Of a stretch of DNA of 64,000 nt, positions 1 to 8,098 are shown in pieces. The stretch is from Alphaproteobacteria bacterium (GTDB lineage Bacteria; Pseudomonadota; Alphaproteobacteria; SMXP01), in contig JANQPV010000052.1 of NCBI GenBank assembly GCA_028285305.1, positions 1-64,000 of the forward strand, read 5' to 3'. Under the pieces are notes generated by a model. It ran no database searches. It was not told the origin of the DNA and saw only the letters and a list, made by a program, of their open reading frames with translations. Numbering within the stretch: position 1 is the stretch's first letter; every line of letters begins with the position of its first letter. The translations under genes were made by a program, and so were the position numbers.

Positions 1-1
1 C

Positions 2-100
2 TTCCTGTCATTGTTCCTCCTGACGGATGACCACGCCGCAAGTCCCTGGGCCAAGAACACCCGTCAGCTTATAGACAAAAGCGGAAGGGAAATCCCCTAG
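2..100 (+). CDS. Possible 3' end of an upstream gene
   Basis: An open frame enters from the left edge and stops with TAG at 98-100, giving about 32 residues ending KSGREIP. The composition is compatible with coding, but the piece is too short to place in a family. It could equally be chance. No terminator is visible after it. Confidence 0.25.
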   Translation, partial: FLSLFLLTDDHAASPWAKNTRQLIDKSGREIP

Positions 101-489
101 TCGGCTCCACTTGCTGTTCGAGGCGGGCCTCCGGCCTGATTTTTGCACCCCGCTTTCATCCAGAGTTCCTAGGGACAGGCGCTTTCATTTTGCATGCCCG
201 ATATGGGCGGATGGTTTTGGCGTCCTTCGGCATGGTTTTAGAGGGGAAGGACATTCCAGCCGGCCGAAAAACCACGCTTATCGACAGCGTCAGAGTTTCT
301 CACAGGGGTTAATGAAAATGAGTTGCAATTTCAAAAAGCTGCTTTATGACAAGGAGTGGCGTCGGCATGGGATGACCAATGTGTACCAGTCGCAACCGTG
401 AAGCTTGTGTGTCAATTTGTGGATTGGCCTTCTGATTAATGATAGAGTCGGTCCTTTATATCAGCTCCTGCAGCACGCTTTAGTAAAGG
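101..489. other. Intergenic stretch, no gene recognised
   Basis: About 390 bases ahead of the AraC-type regulator. A 96-codon plus-strand frame exists (111-401), but it has no convincing ribosome binding site and resembles no family I know. The promoter of the downstream regulator should lie in the AT-richer last 80 bases. I see no repeat or RNA gene here. Confidence 0.4.
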
Positions 490-1557
490 GTGAATGGCGT
501 GGAAGAAGCGGCAATCGTCGGCGCGCATGCGCATCGCGATTTTGACAGCTTACTCTCTGTGCTGGCGTCGAAGTCGGCAGAGCGCCTGCCCGATGGCTGG
601 CGCGAGCCAATCCTAGACGCCGCCGGATATCGTTGCATCTATGACAAGAGATTCGCGACCGGGGAATGGGAGTTTCGCCAACTCCAAGATGGGCTGTGGT
701 TGATTACCGTCGATATGGTCGCGCGGCGGTCTCTGTTCCGCCGCCATAGTTTCGGGCGCAAGCTGGTGTTGACGGCGGTGCTCAACGGCGGCGTCGAAAT
801 CAGTGGCTCACAAGGTCTGGACGGTGAGCTCAGCAATGGGTGTTGCACGGTCTACGGCATGGATCACGGGGAGGGCTTTGAAACGGTTTACGAGCGCGGC
901 CAAAGCCTTCGTTGGGTAAGTATCATTATCGACCGCGATTTGTTGTTTGAGGCCATCGGTCTCGGCCCCCGGGATGTTCCGGACGCGATCAACCAGTTCG
1001 TTTCGGGCTCGGCACGTCTTCCGTATCGCAATATCATGTTGTCGCCAAATGCCTATTATGTCGCGACCCAGTTGTTGGAATGCGGGATGCAGGCCGGATA
1101 TCGGCGCGCGTATCTTTCGGCAAAGACGCTGGAATTCGTTTATCTCATGCTGCAGGAATTCGGCGCCGCGCATTCGGGCGATGCGGACCGCATGACGTTA
1201 TCGCCAAAAGAGCGCGCGAAAGTTAAGCGCGCCATGCGTTATCTGAAGGCCTCGTTGGATGAACCGCCGAATATCGCCGAGCTTGCCTATGCTGTTGATA
1301 TGACGCGGCAGAAGCTGCAGTTCGGCTTTCGCCATCTTTATGGAGATACCGTCGGCAGCGTTCGCGATAAGCTGCGGGCCGAACACGCGCTGGAGCTTGT
1401 GAAAAATTCCAATAAATCGATGATCGAAATCGCGCTGGAAATTGGATATGGCCATCCGCCGAGCTTTACGCGGGCGTTCAAGGCCGCTTTCGGTGTTTCG
1501 CCGATCCAGATGCGCCGCATGGCACAGTTTGCGCCGAAGGGGACGGATCGTTCCTAG
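490..1557 (+). CDS. AraC-family transcriptional regulator
   Basis: DNA-binding regulator of about 355 residues. The N-terminal ~240 residues are a sensor domain without an obvious named fold. The C-terminal ~100 residues carry the two AraC helix-turn-helices: NIAELAYAVDMTRQKL near residue 257 and SMIEIALEIGYGHPPSF near 312, the second holding the family's conserved GY..PS.F motif. The overall layout recalls PchR-type siderophore regulators, which fits the siderophore-type TonB receptor at 8.1 kb; that link is inference. The start is GTG. GTG at 490 is close to its AAAGGG, so GTG at 499 is equally possible with better spacing. It is followed convergently by the DUF1611 gene. Confidence 0.85.
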   Translation: MNGVEEAAIVGAHAHRDFDSLLSVLASKSAERLPDGWREPILDAAGYRCIYDKRFATGEWEFRQLQDGLWLITVDMVARRSLFRRHSFGRKLVLTAVLNGGVEISGSQGLDGELSNGCCTVYGMDHGEGFETVYERGQSLRWVSIIIDRDLLFEAIGLGPRDVPDAINQFVSGSARLPYRNIMLSPNAYYVATQLLECGMQAGYRRAYLSAKTLEFVYLMLQEFGAAHSGDADRMTLSPKERAKVKRAMRYLKASLDEPPNIAELAYAVDMTRQKLQFGFRHLYGDTVGSVRDKLRAEHALELVKNSNKSMIEIALEIGYGHPPSFTRAFKAAFGVSPIQMRRMAQFAPKGTDRS

Positions 1558-1584
1558 CCCGTGCCGGCCCGGCATCGGCAGAAC

Positions 1585-2649
1585 TCAGGCGAGGACGAAA
1601 ATCAGATGGTCGGCAATCTTGCCGGCGCCATGACGAATTGGGTCACAGCAGGGCAGTCCTGTCTCCTGCTCCATGGCGACCACCGCTTCTTCGGCGCTTT
1701 GGGCCGACATCTTTGACGTGTTCAGGCTGATTCCGGCGATGATGGCGTTGGGGTTTGTCAGCCGCGCAGCGTCGAGGTTGGTCTTCATGAACTCTTTAAG
1801 GGGCGGGATAGGGTAAGGCAGGCTCAGAAGCTGTCTGCGTATCGGCTCGTGGCAAACAATGAGCGCGTCAGGCTGGCTGCCGTGAATGAGCCCGAGGGTG
1901 ACGCCTCCAAATGAGGGATGGTGCAGCGAGCCCTGCCCCTCGATAACGTCCCAGTGGTCCGGGGCGTTGGCCGGCGAAAGCCATTCGGCGGCGCCCGAGA
2001 TAAAGTCCGAGGTGACCGCGTCTATTGCGACGCCGCGCCGCGCAATAAGGATGCCGGTCTGGCCGGTAGCACGGAAATCGGCGTCCACGCCCCGTTCCCG
2101 CAACGCTTTTTCCAGCGCGAGGGCGGTGTATTTCTTGCCGACTACGCAATCCGTCCCCACCGTGAGTATCCGTTTGCCCGCCCGCTTGACACCATCGCCC
2201 ACATCGAACGTCATTTTCGGCAGCCGAACGTCGTAGAGGGTTTTGTCGAGCCGGGCCGCGGTGTCCCTCAGGGCGGGGAAGACGGACAACGAAACATGCG
2301 CGCCGGAGGCGATGTTCAAACCGGCTTCCAGCGCTTCCACAAGGGCTGGAAGCCATGCTTCGGGGAGTGTGCCTCCCGGATTGACCACGGCAATGACCAG
2401 AGTTTTCGCGCCCGCTCTTGCAGCCTCTCCGGGGGTCATTTCCGGGATGTCCATCTCGACGGCACATCCCGGAAGCGTGAGCTTGCCAACGCAGAGTTCA
2501 CGACGCCACTGCAGCAGGCCCGCCGCCGTTTTTGCCATCGGCTGCAGCGGTACGTCGCCCAGAAACAAAAGGTAAGGCGGAGGAGGATGCCCGTCTTTGG
2601 CAGCCCGCGCGTTGCGTTCCATTCGCATCCCTTGATGTATCCCCGTCAT
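1585..2649 (-). CDS. DUF1611 / DgcN-family protein
   Basis: Cytoplasmic protein of about 354 residues. The N-terminal Rossmann-like half begins near PYLLFLGDVPL. The C-terminal DUF1611 half has a P-loop-like motif, VGTDCVVGKKYTA, and conserved stretches IEGQGSLHHPSF and HGSQPDALIVCHEP. Characterised members (DgcN) N-acetylate D-glutamate in a D-amino-acid catabolic route, paired with the enolase-superfamily protein DgcA. No DgcA-like gene is in this window, so the substrate here is unproven. It faces away from the amidohydrolase gene, sharing a 250-base promoter region. ATGs at 2628 and 2622 are alternative starts; homologues begin close to the PYLLFLGD segment. Confidence 0.8.
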   Translation of the reverse strand: MTGIHQGMRMERNARAAKDGHPPPPYLLFLGDVPLQPMAKTAAGLLQWRRELCVGKLTLPGCAVEMDIPEMTPGEAARAGAKTLVIAVVNPGGTLPEAWLPALVEALEAGLNIASGAHVSLSVFPALRDTAARLDKTLYDVRLPKMTFDVGDGVKRAGKRILTVGTDCVVGKKYTALALEKALRERGVDADFRATGQTGILIARRGVAIDAVTSDFISGAAEWLSPANAPDHWDVIEGQGSLHHPSFGGVTLGLIHGSQPDALIVCHEPIRRQLLSLPYPIPPLKEFMKTNLDAARLTNPNAIIAGISLNTSKMSAQSAEEAVVAMEQETGLPCCDPIRHGAGKIADHLIFVLA

Positions 2650-2899
2650 AGTCCCATTGTTGTCCGAGCATCTCTCAACTCCATGGCAAGCCTCTTTGCC
2701 TTTAAGAAGCGGGGTTAGCGATTTGATCCAGACCGCGGCCGCTAGGCGTTACCGTCCGCTAAGCGCAGGCCCCCAGGCGCTAAGACAGAGCCGCGGCCCA
2801 AGTCTCGTATTCAATGGAACTGATTGGACCAGAGTAGATGATGGAAACTGCGCGTATCCAGACGAAGCAGCGATACGCCATCGGGTTAGGGAGGTAGCG

Positions 2900-4378
2900 A
2901 TGCGATCGAGAGTATGGAAAATTGGCGTACTTTGCCTGGCGCTGCTGTTATCCGGATGCGGGTCCAAGGCGGTACCGCCAAGGGCGGTGGCGCTCGCCGT
3001 TTCTAAGGTCACTCTTATCGATCCGGCCACGCGGACGGTGCGTCCGGACAGCACGATCTTCATCGATGACGGCAGGATCGTCGCGATCACGGGACCGCAG
3101 GATGCCCCCGACTATGTCGCCGCCGAGGAGATCGACGGTGAGGGCCGGTTTTTGATCCCCGGATTGATCGACATGCATGTGCATATGGCCGAGCATCCGG
3201 TGCTCGCACATTTCAGCGGCCCGCTGTTCATCGCCAATGGCGTGACGGGCGTCCGCGACATGTCGTCCGATTGCTGGGAGCCGCGGGGTGATGAGTCCGT
3301 TTGTATCGACCATATGCGGGCCCTGAGCGCACGGATCGAAGCGGGGGAGACGGTCGGCCCCCATCTTCTCGCGCTCTCGAGCGACTTCGTCAGAGGGGTC
3401 GCATATCGCAAGGAACTTCCGGAAGGGGCGCCGGATTTCTACCACCCCGAGACCGCGGCAGAGGCGCGCGAGCTTGTGCGGTTTCTGAAAAAGCGCGGGG
3501 TGGATTTCATCAAATCCTATTCCAGCATTCCGCCAGCGGCCTATTTCGCGATGATGGACGAGGCAAAAAAACTCGGCTTGCCCGTGGCCGGCCATGTTCC
3601 GCGGGCCATGGATGTTCTGGAGGCCGCCGCGGCGGGCCATCGTTCCATCGAGCACGCACGTGTCCTGCTTTACGACTGCAGTGACTATGGAACGAGCTAC
3701 CGTGCCGCAATAGCCGCCGGCGAGGCGCCCGATGACGAAACGCGGCTGCGGGAAACACTTGATGGGTACAATCCGGCGCGGTGCAAGGCGGTGCTCGACG
3801 GTCTCGCAAGAAGCGGCGTTTACTATGTGCCGACCCACGAGACGCGGGAAATGGATGCCCGCGCCGGCGAGTCCGCCTATCGCAACGACCCGCGGCTCAG
3901 ATATATCCCGGAACCGCTTATGGATCAGGAGTGGCGCGGCGACCTTGACGAGACCGCGTCCGTCTCCTCGGCCGTATCGGCGCTTTATGTTCATTTCTAC
4001 CGGCATGGGCTGGTGATTACCCGGATGGCGCACGAAGCCGGGGTCCCGGTCATGGTCGGCACCGATGCGAACGATACGATGGTCTTTCCGGGCTTCAGCT
4101 ATCACGATGAGCTCGGCCATCTTGCGAAGGCCGGCCTGGAGCCGATGGAGATTCTGCGCGCGGCTACTATCGTGCCGGCCCGATATCTTGGACGTGAGGA
4201 CGAATTCGGGGGAATCGCCGTCGGCATGTCCGCCGACCTTGTATTGCTGGAGGCCGATCCGCTGCTGGATATCGCCAATGCCGCCGAAATTGCGGTGGTG
4301 ATTTTCTCCGGCCGGGTCTTTGACAAGCAGGCGATCGAGGCGTTGAAGGAAAACGTCGCTGCCGAGTTCCAGAGATGA
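2900..4378 (+). CDS. Lipoprotein amidohydrolase (imidazolonepropionase/prolidase-like)
   Basis: Secreted metal-dependent hydrolase of 492 residues. The start at 2900 is chosen because GGGAGGTAG precedes it and it yields a lipoprotein signal ending LLLSGC, which predicts an outer- or inner-membrane lipoprotein. Amidohydrolase ligands are visible: HVH at residues 93-95, a Lys in FIKSYSS (the likely carbamylated bridge), His in AGHVPR and in SIEHARV, and Asp in VGTDAND. Relatives hydrolyse dipeptides or cyclic amides. The stop overlaps the ATG of the S9 peptidase (ATGA), so the two are cotranscribed and probably act on the same peptide-like substrate. Confidence 0.85.
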   Translation: MRSRVWKIGVLCLALLLSGCGSKAVPPRAVALAVSKVTLIDPATRTVRPDSTIFIDDGRIVAITGPQDAPDYVAAEEIDGEGRFLIPGLIDMHVHMAEHPVLAHFSGPLFIANGVTGVRDMSSDCWEPRGDESVCIDHMRALSARIEAGETVGPHLLALSSDFVRGVAYRKELPEGAPDFYHPETAAEARELVRFLKKRGVDFIKSYSSIPPAAYFAMMDEAKKLGLPVAGHVPRAMDVLEAAAAGHRSIEHARVLLYDCSDYGTSYRAAIAAGEAPDDETRLRETLDGYNPARCKAVLDGLARSGVYYVPTHETREMDARAGESAYRNDPRLRYIPEPLMDQEWRGDLDETASVSSAVSALYVHFYRHGLVITRMAHEAGVPVMVGTDANDTMVFPGFSYHDELGHLAKAGLEPMEILRAATIVPARYLGREDEFGGIAVGMSADLVLLEADPLLDIANAAEIAVVIFSGRVFDKQAIEALKENVAAEFQR

Positions 4379-6534
4379 ACGGGCCGGTTTTGATGCTGCT
4401 GTGCCTATGTATGGGCATCTCCGGTGCCTCCGCACAGACGGCCGCGCCAGGGCCATTTGCTTTTGAGGAACTCCTGGCCATACCGGCTGTTAGAGGCGTT
4501 GCGACGGCTGAGGATGGCACGGTCGCCTGGATTGAACAGACAAGGGGAATCTGGAACATATTCCTGGCCGAGGCGCCGCAATACGAGGCCCGTCAGGTAA
4601 CAGGCTACGACACCGATGACGGAGCGGAGATAAAGCTGGTCGGATTCGTCCCCGGCCGAAGCCATCTTCTCTTCGTTCGTGGCAAAGCGGGATTTAATCC
4701 GGCGCATCTCCCCGATCCGCCCGTGCCGATGGTTTTTGTTCTCTCGCTGAGGGATGGAGACGTTAAACGCCTTGACCTTGGCGAAAGCGCGTTTGGTGAC
4801 GATCTTGTTATTTCACCGGATGGCAACAGGCTTTTCGTGCCGAAAGGCGGCGCCGTCTGGTCCTATGCCTTGTCGGGAGAAGCAGCACCGCTTCGTCTCT
4901 TCGCCACGCGAGGGGCGCTCGGTGATTTGCTGCTCTCGCCGGACGGGACCAAGCTTGCGTTTACGAGCGACCGCTCGGGATATGATCGGGGCAAATATGC
5001 CTTCGTAGGTGTGTTCGATTTGAATACACGCCGCCTCGTCTATATGACGCCCGGCGTGGGAATCGATCAGAGTCCCGTCTGGTCTCCGGGAAGCGACAAG
5101 ATCGCGTTCATTCGTTTTGGCTACGAGCCGAGGACCTGGCGGTTTTCCAATCACCGTGAAGGCGCCCCGTTTTCGGTTGTCGTTGCCGACGCGCTGAGCG
5201 GTCTGGGACACCCGGTCTGGACTTCCGATGTGGGGTATGGCGCCCGCTTCAACGGGTTTCGTGCCAGTGGCTATTCGGGCCTCGGTGGTGAGGGAAACCT
5301 TCTCTGGATGGCGGACGACACGCTGGTTTTTCCGTATGAAAAAACCGGCTGGAAGCTGCTTTACGGCGTTTCCACGTCCGGCGGAGACGCGCGGCTTTTA
5401 ACACCTGGAGATTTTGAGATTGACGGTGCGGTTCAGTCGCCCGACCGACAGAGCATTATCTATTGGGCCAATTCGGAATCCGAACCCCATCGCCTCGGCC
5501 TTTATCGCATGGCCCTGCGCAACGGCTTGAAGCCCCGGCGCGTGGCGGCCGGCGAACCGGGTATGCGTTCCAAGGCGCAGTTCGTGAAAAACGGTGCCAT
5601 GCTCTACGTCCATGCGAGCGCGCCGGTCCCCGAACGATTGATGATTCGGACCGAAAAGAACGACGAGATACAGCTGAGCACCGGGCCGCGCCCCGGCGAT
5701 CCCATAACAAGGAAGGCCGGCGATGCCGAGGTCGTAATCTATGACTCGTTCGACGGAATGAAGATACCCGCCGTCCTATGGCGCCCACGGAAGATCGGAA
5801 AGGGGTGCCCGGTGGTCGTTCATGCCCACGGCGGTCCGCGGGACAAGGTCTATCCCGTCTGGAACGCCTTTTTCGGCTATCCTCAGATATTGCAATACTA
5901 CCGAAGCCGGGGATGTGTTGTCCTGAGCGTCAATTACCGAAGCGGTATCGGCTATGGCCTGGACTTCCGTGAACCGGAAAGATATGGCGGCCGCGGAGCC
6001 GATGATGCGCGCGATTTTATTGCCGCCGCGGAGTATCTGAAGGCACACATTCCTGAAATCGATCCCGGCCGGATTGTGGCCTTTGGCCATTCCTACGGGG
6101 GGCATATCGTCACCAATGCCTTGGCGCGCTCCGATGTCTTTGCACTCGGCGTTGTTTCCGCCGGCGTCGGAGACTGGGTCGTCGAAATGGAGAAGGACTT
6201 CAACGAACCCCTTCAGTTCAATATCCCGCAACGGCTGGAGCTGGAGCGGCTCGCCTACGAATCTTCCGCCATATCAAAGATAGAGCAGTGGGGCCGGGAG
6301 CCGGTACTGTTCCTGCATGGCGACAATGACGGCTCGGCCGCCATGCAACAGACGCTTGAACTCTACCTCGCCTTGCAGAAACGCGGAAAGACCGTCGATG
6401 CCTTTATCATGCCGGGCGAAGCGCACAGCATTCGTCTCTATCGCAACCAAATCGGCTACCTGAAGAAAATCGATGCGTTCATCGAGAAGACTCTGCGGGC
6501 TTCCGCCCGTGCCAGGAAGAATCAAGCGAACTAA
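4375..6534 (+). CDS. S9 family serine peptidase, exported
   Basis: Prolyl-oligopeptidase-type peptidase of 719 residues. A short signal peptide (hydrophobic to GASAQT) is followed by a beta-propeller region with repeated LSPDGTKLAFTSD-like blades up to about residue 450, then an alpha/beta-hydrolase domain. The triad reads Ser573 in GHSYGG, Asp652 in GDNDGS and His684 in GEAHS. Such enzymes trim short peptides in the periplasm. It overlaps the upstream amidohydrolase by four bases and meets the DUF819 gene tail to tail with a four-base overlap. Full family length, no defects seen. Confidence 0.9.
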   Translation: MNGPVLMLLCLCMGISGASAQTAAPGPFAFEELLAIPAVRGVATAEDGTVAWIEQTRGIWNIFLAEAPQYEARQVTGYDTDDGAEIKLVGFVPGRSHLLFVRGKAGFNPAHLPDPPVPMVFVLSLRDGDVKRLDLGESAFGDDLVISPDGNRLFVPKGGAVWSYALSGEAAPLRLFATRGALGDLLLSPDGTKLAFTSDRSGYDRGKYAFVGVFDLNTRRLVYMTPGVGIDQSPVWSPGSDKIAFIRFGYEPRTWRFSNHREGAPFSVVVADALSGLGHPVWTSDVGYGARFNGFRASGYSGLGGEGNLLWMADDTLVFPYEKTGWKLLYGVSTSGGDARLLTPGDFEIDGAVQSPDRQSIIYWANSESEPHRLGLYRMALRNGLKPRRVAAGEPGMRSKAQFVKNGAMLYVHASAPVPERLMIRTEKNDEIQLSTGPRPGDPITRKAGDAEVVIYDSFDGMKIPAVLWRPRKIGKGCPVVVHAHGGPRDKVYPVWNAFFGYPQILQYYRSRGCVVLSVNYRSGIGYGLDFREPERYGGRGADDARDFIAAAEYLKAHIPEIDPGRIVAFGHSYGGHIVTNALARSDVFALGVVSAGVGDWVVEMEKDFNEPLQFNIPQRLELERLAYESSAISKIEQWGREPVLFLHGDNDGSAAMQQTLELYLALQKRGKTVDAFIMPGEAHSIRLYRNQIGYLKKIDAFIEKTLRASARARKNQAN

Positions 6535-7724
6535 GCCATTGCCGCCAACAGGGCCGCGACGGCGAGCGGGATATAGATGCCGAGCAGATAGCCGGCGACT
6601 CCCATCAGCGCGCCGACGGGAGCAAGGCTGGCGCGGTAGGCGGCGGACGCGACCGGCGCGCTCGCGGCACCTCCAATGTTGGCGAAGCTCCCCGCGATCA
6701 GGAAGAAAGACGGGAACCTGAATAGCCGCGCCGTTACCGCCATGACACCGATATGGATGAGCAGGATCAGCAGCCCGATCATCATGAACTGCGGCGCCTC
6801 AAAAACGGCGCGCAGGTCCGCCTGCGCGCCGATCGCCGGCAGAAGCAGATAGAGACCACAATATCCGATGTCACCGGCGCCGGCATCCGAAAGCCGGCGC
6901 ATCCGTGTGAAAGACAAGGCAATGCCGAGCGTAACAACGAAAAGAACCGTCCAGCTCGAGGCGCTGATGATGACCGGATCGCCCAGCGGCGGCAGGGATT
7001 CGGCGACTGCTCGGGCCAGGATCGCGGTCGCCAAACCGCCACCGACAATGATCATGATGTCGTCAATCCTGGCCGGCTTACGGGTCGCCTGGGTGCGGCT
7101 CAATTCGGCGTCTACCGTGTCGAGGATAGCCGGATCGGCGCGCAGATATCGATCGAACGCCGATTGGAAGCCGCTGAGCGCGATTGCGGCACCCAGCCAG
7201 CCATAGGCAACGACGGTATCCGTTACGATGATCGGCCCCAAAAGCGAGGCGTCCGCTTCCAGGCTCTGTTGCATCGCCAGCATGTTGGCTGACCCGCCAA
7301 TCCAGGAAGCCGTCAACATGGCAAGGCTTTGCCAGGCGTCGCTCGGCAGAAACGTGCGTGTGAAGAGGAATACGACGGTGACGGCCAGGGCAACACTGCC
7401 GGTGCCCGCGAGCAGCATGATAACTGCCGGCCGCCCGATCTTCGCCATCGCCTTAAGGTCGACCGTAAGCGTCAGCAACAACAGCGAGAACGGAAGGATA
7501 TAGGTCGCCAGCCAACGGTACAGCTCGCTTTCGGACGGCAGCAGGCCGAGACTCGATAGAAACATCGGCAGGCAATAAAGCCAGACCACAGGCGGTGCCA
7601 GTCTGAACAGGCCACTGAACCTGGGCGTTGTGCTCATCGCATAGATCGCCGCGGCAATCGCCGCAAGGATCGCAAAAACCAGTGTCGGATTCGATGCCAA
7701 AGCTGCGTCCCCGGTAAGCGCCAA
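6531..7724 (-). CDS. DUF819 family integral membrane protein
   Basis: About 397 residues with roughly ten hydrophobic segments. It shows DUF819 signatures such as LPMFLSSLGLLPSES, TASWIGGSANMLAM and ANIGGAASAPV. The family is thought to transport organic anions or amino-acid-like solutes, but its substrate is unknown. The start is a TTG at 7724 just after an in-frame stop at 7734-7736, with no good Shine-Dalgarno. The next ATG would delete the first membrane segment. It is divergent from the TonB receptor, with a long inverted repeat between them, and may be the inner-membrane importer for what the receptor brings in. Confidence 0.8.
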   Translation of the reverse strand: MALTGDAALASNPTLVFAILAAIAAAIYAMSTTPRFSGLFRLAPPVVWLYCLPMFLSSLGLLPSESELYRWLATYILPFSLLLLTLTVDLKAMAKIGRPAVIMLLAGTGSVALAVTVVFLFTRTFLPSDAWQSLAMLTASWIGGSANMLAMQQSLEADASLLGPIIVTDTVVAYGWLGAAIALSGFQSAFDRYLRADPAILDTVDAELSRTQATRKPARIDDIMIIVGGGLATAILARAVAESLPPLGDPVIISASSWTVLFVVTLGIALSFTRMRRLSDAGAGDIGYCGLYLLLPAIGAQADLRAVFEAPQFMMIGLLILLIHIGVMAVTARLFRFPSFFLIAGSFANIGGAASAPVASAAYRASLAPVGALMGVAGYLLGIYIPLAVAALLAAMA

Positions 7725-7754
7725 TCGACAACATTAACAACGCGCTGCGCGGAG

Positions 7755-7897
7755 CGCTTAGCACACTGATCTCGCGGCCTAGCTTTTGAGCTGGAGCCGG
7801 GTCGAAGAGCTAATCACTTTGCCGCAGGCCCGCGGTTTCCCTGGCCTGCGCGCGCTCCGATCCCAAAAGCTAGGCCGCGAGATCAGTGTGCTAAGCG
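7755..7897. repeat. MITE-like element with 33-bp perfect inverted repeats
   Basis: The arms 7755-7787 and 7865-7897 are exact reverse complements over 33 bases, beginning CGCTTAGCACACTGATCTCG on the plus strand at 7755. The spacer is 77 bases and holds a smaller CGCAGGCC/GGCCTGCG repeat. It lies in the shared promoter region of two divergent genes, so a terminator role is unlikely. Size and terminal repeats suit a miniature mobile element, but I see no clear target-site duplication. Confidence 0.75.
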
Positions 7898-8098
7898 GCC
7901 GGTGCGGCACACGAATAATGTTCTAGGTCAGGGATGATGAGGGGTCCAGTTGAATTACGGTTGATCGCCGCAATCCAGCAGAAATTGGCACAATGGATCA
8001 TTGTTGCCACCAACGCTGCAAGAGGACCGTCCCGCCATGGCTAGCGACTGATCAGAGTTTTGAAAATACTAATCATGCGTGCAGGAAGGGAAGGAAAT

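Noticed and set aside
111-401. 96-codon plus-strand frame near the left edge
   Set aside because: No ribosome binding site, odd composition and no family resemblance.
2948-4456. Long antisense frame of 502 codons across the amidohydrolase gene
   Set aside because: It is a high-GC shadow. The plus strand shows lipobox, metal motifs and a coupled neighbour; the antisense product has no family character.
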